Below are positions 63,746 through 64,000 of a DNA stretch of 64,000 nt, piece by piece. The stretch lies in contig JAIUPT010000033.1 of NCBI GenBank assembly GCA_022315425.1, positions 1,550,001 through 1,614,000 on the forward strand, read 5' to 3'. Position 1 is the stretch's first letter, and each line of letters opens with the position of its first letter. The position numbers and the translations under genes were made by a program. This DNA is from Pseudevernia furfuracea (lineage: Eukaryota > Ascomycota > Lecanoromycetes > Lecanorales > Parmeliaceae). Below the pieces are notes generated by a model. It saw only the letters and a list, made by a program, of their open reading frames with translations, had not been told where the DNA came from and made no database searches.

Positions 63746-64000
63746 CAACGTCTACGGTTCCCTCTTCTATCAAAGATAGCCATTGATATACACTTCATAC
63801 CTGCTATCTCTGCAGAACCGGAAGGTACATTTTCTGAGGCCAAGCATATAGTGTTAGATCAAAGAGCTAGTCTTAAGAGTAAGACCATTGAGGTGTTAGA
63901 GTGTTTGAAGTCATGGTTTCGTCTAAGCATCTTTACCGAGACAAATTTACATGACATTGTTAATATCATAAAGAAAGGGGCTATGGAGGCTATAAAGAAC
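63746..64000 (+). mobile_element. hAT transposase C-terminal dimerisation region (relic, cut by window edge)
   Basis: The frame RLRFPLLSKIAIDIHFIPAI, SAEPEGTFSEAKHIVLDQRA and IEVLECLKSWF follows the hAT C-terminal dimerisation motif (typical form: SAEPERVFS..., ...ALECLKSW). A TGA immediately upstream (63743-63745) ends the open frame. The stretch FPLLSKIAIDI and IPAISAEPE are diagnostic in fungal hAT elements (family knowledge). The frame is open to the window edge. It is probably non-functional. Confidence 0.8.

Noticed and set aside
1..64000. CRISPR arrays, operons or riboswitches
   Set aside because: The window is nuclear fungal DNA; no direct-repeat/spacer arrays or TPP-type aptamer consensus were seen.

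Overview
The window reads as chromosomal DNA of a filamentous ascomycete (Pezizomycotina). Many genes have short introns of about 50-150 bp with GT..AG ends and CTAAC/CTGAC-like branch sites. The gene set is typical of that group: a fungal phytochrome histidine kinase, PTH11/rhodopsin-like membrane proteins, a BAHD acyltransferase, an exgD-type exo-1,3-beta-glucanase and UBC8, ATG12, DBF4, MED7 and panB orthologues. I cannot fix the class or genus from sequence alone.

Layout. 1-1.4 kb: the 5' part of an MFS transporter, then a 775-bp TA-flanked inverted-repeat element carrying a decayed transposase-like tail. 1.6-3.7 kb: DPP1-like lipid phosphatase and MED7, divergently arranged. 5.2-8.8 kb: a rhodopsin-like integral membrane protein and another multi-pass protein, convergent. 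10.4-17.2 kb: a 1166-aa repeat-rich coiled-coil protein, a member of an unrecognised helical family (copy A) and a BAHD acyltransferase. 18.6-26.1 kb: UBC8, panB, ATG12 and DBF4, all core housekeeping genes. 26.9-29.7 kb: an MDR-type oxidoreductase and a PPCDC-like flavoprotein fused to ankyrin-like repeats. 30.7-38.5 kb: phytochrome and a YANK/STK32-type kinase. 39.1-43.4 kb: RRD1 (PTPA) and an unrecognised acidic nuclear-type protein sharing a 128-bp divergent promoter. 43.8-44.7 kb: copy B of the unrecognised helical family, with a MITE inserted exactly in its stop codon. 45.2-51.9 kb: a SNF2/DEAH translocase and exgD.

From about 52 kb to the end the window becomes gene-poor and broken: small unrecognised genes, a decayed locus with 93-96-bp repeats, coding relics with in-frame TAG/TGA codons, an NLR-type N-terminal fragment, one intact FAD monooxygenase and a hAT transposase tail running off the end.

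The most unusual observations are: (i) UBC8 can only be read in frame if a single nucleotide (T at 19332) is spliced as its own exon; (ii) two diverged copies of an undescribed helical protein family sit 29 kb apart, each with an apparent 1-nt frame break; (iii) a 148-bp MITE used the TA of a TAG stop codon as its target and extends the protein; (iv) a PPCDC-like flavoprotein lacking its usual catalytic residues is fused to ankyrin-like repeats. Gene models with introns were built by hand from frame, splice signals and family conservation. No searches or computations were run.
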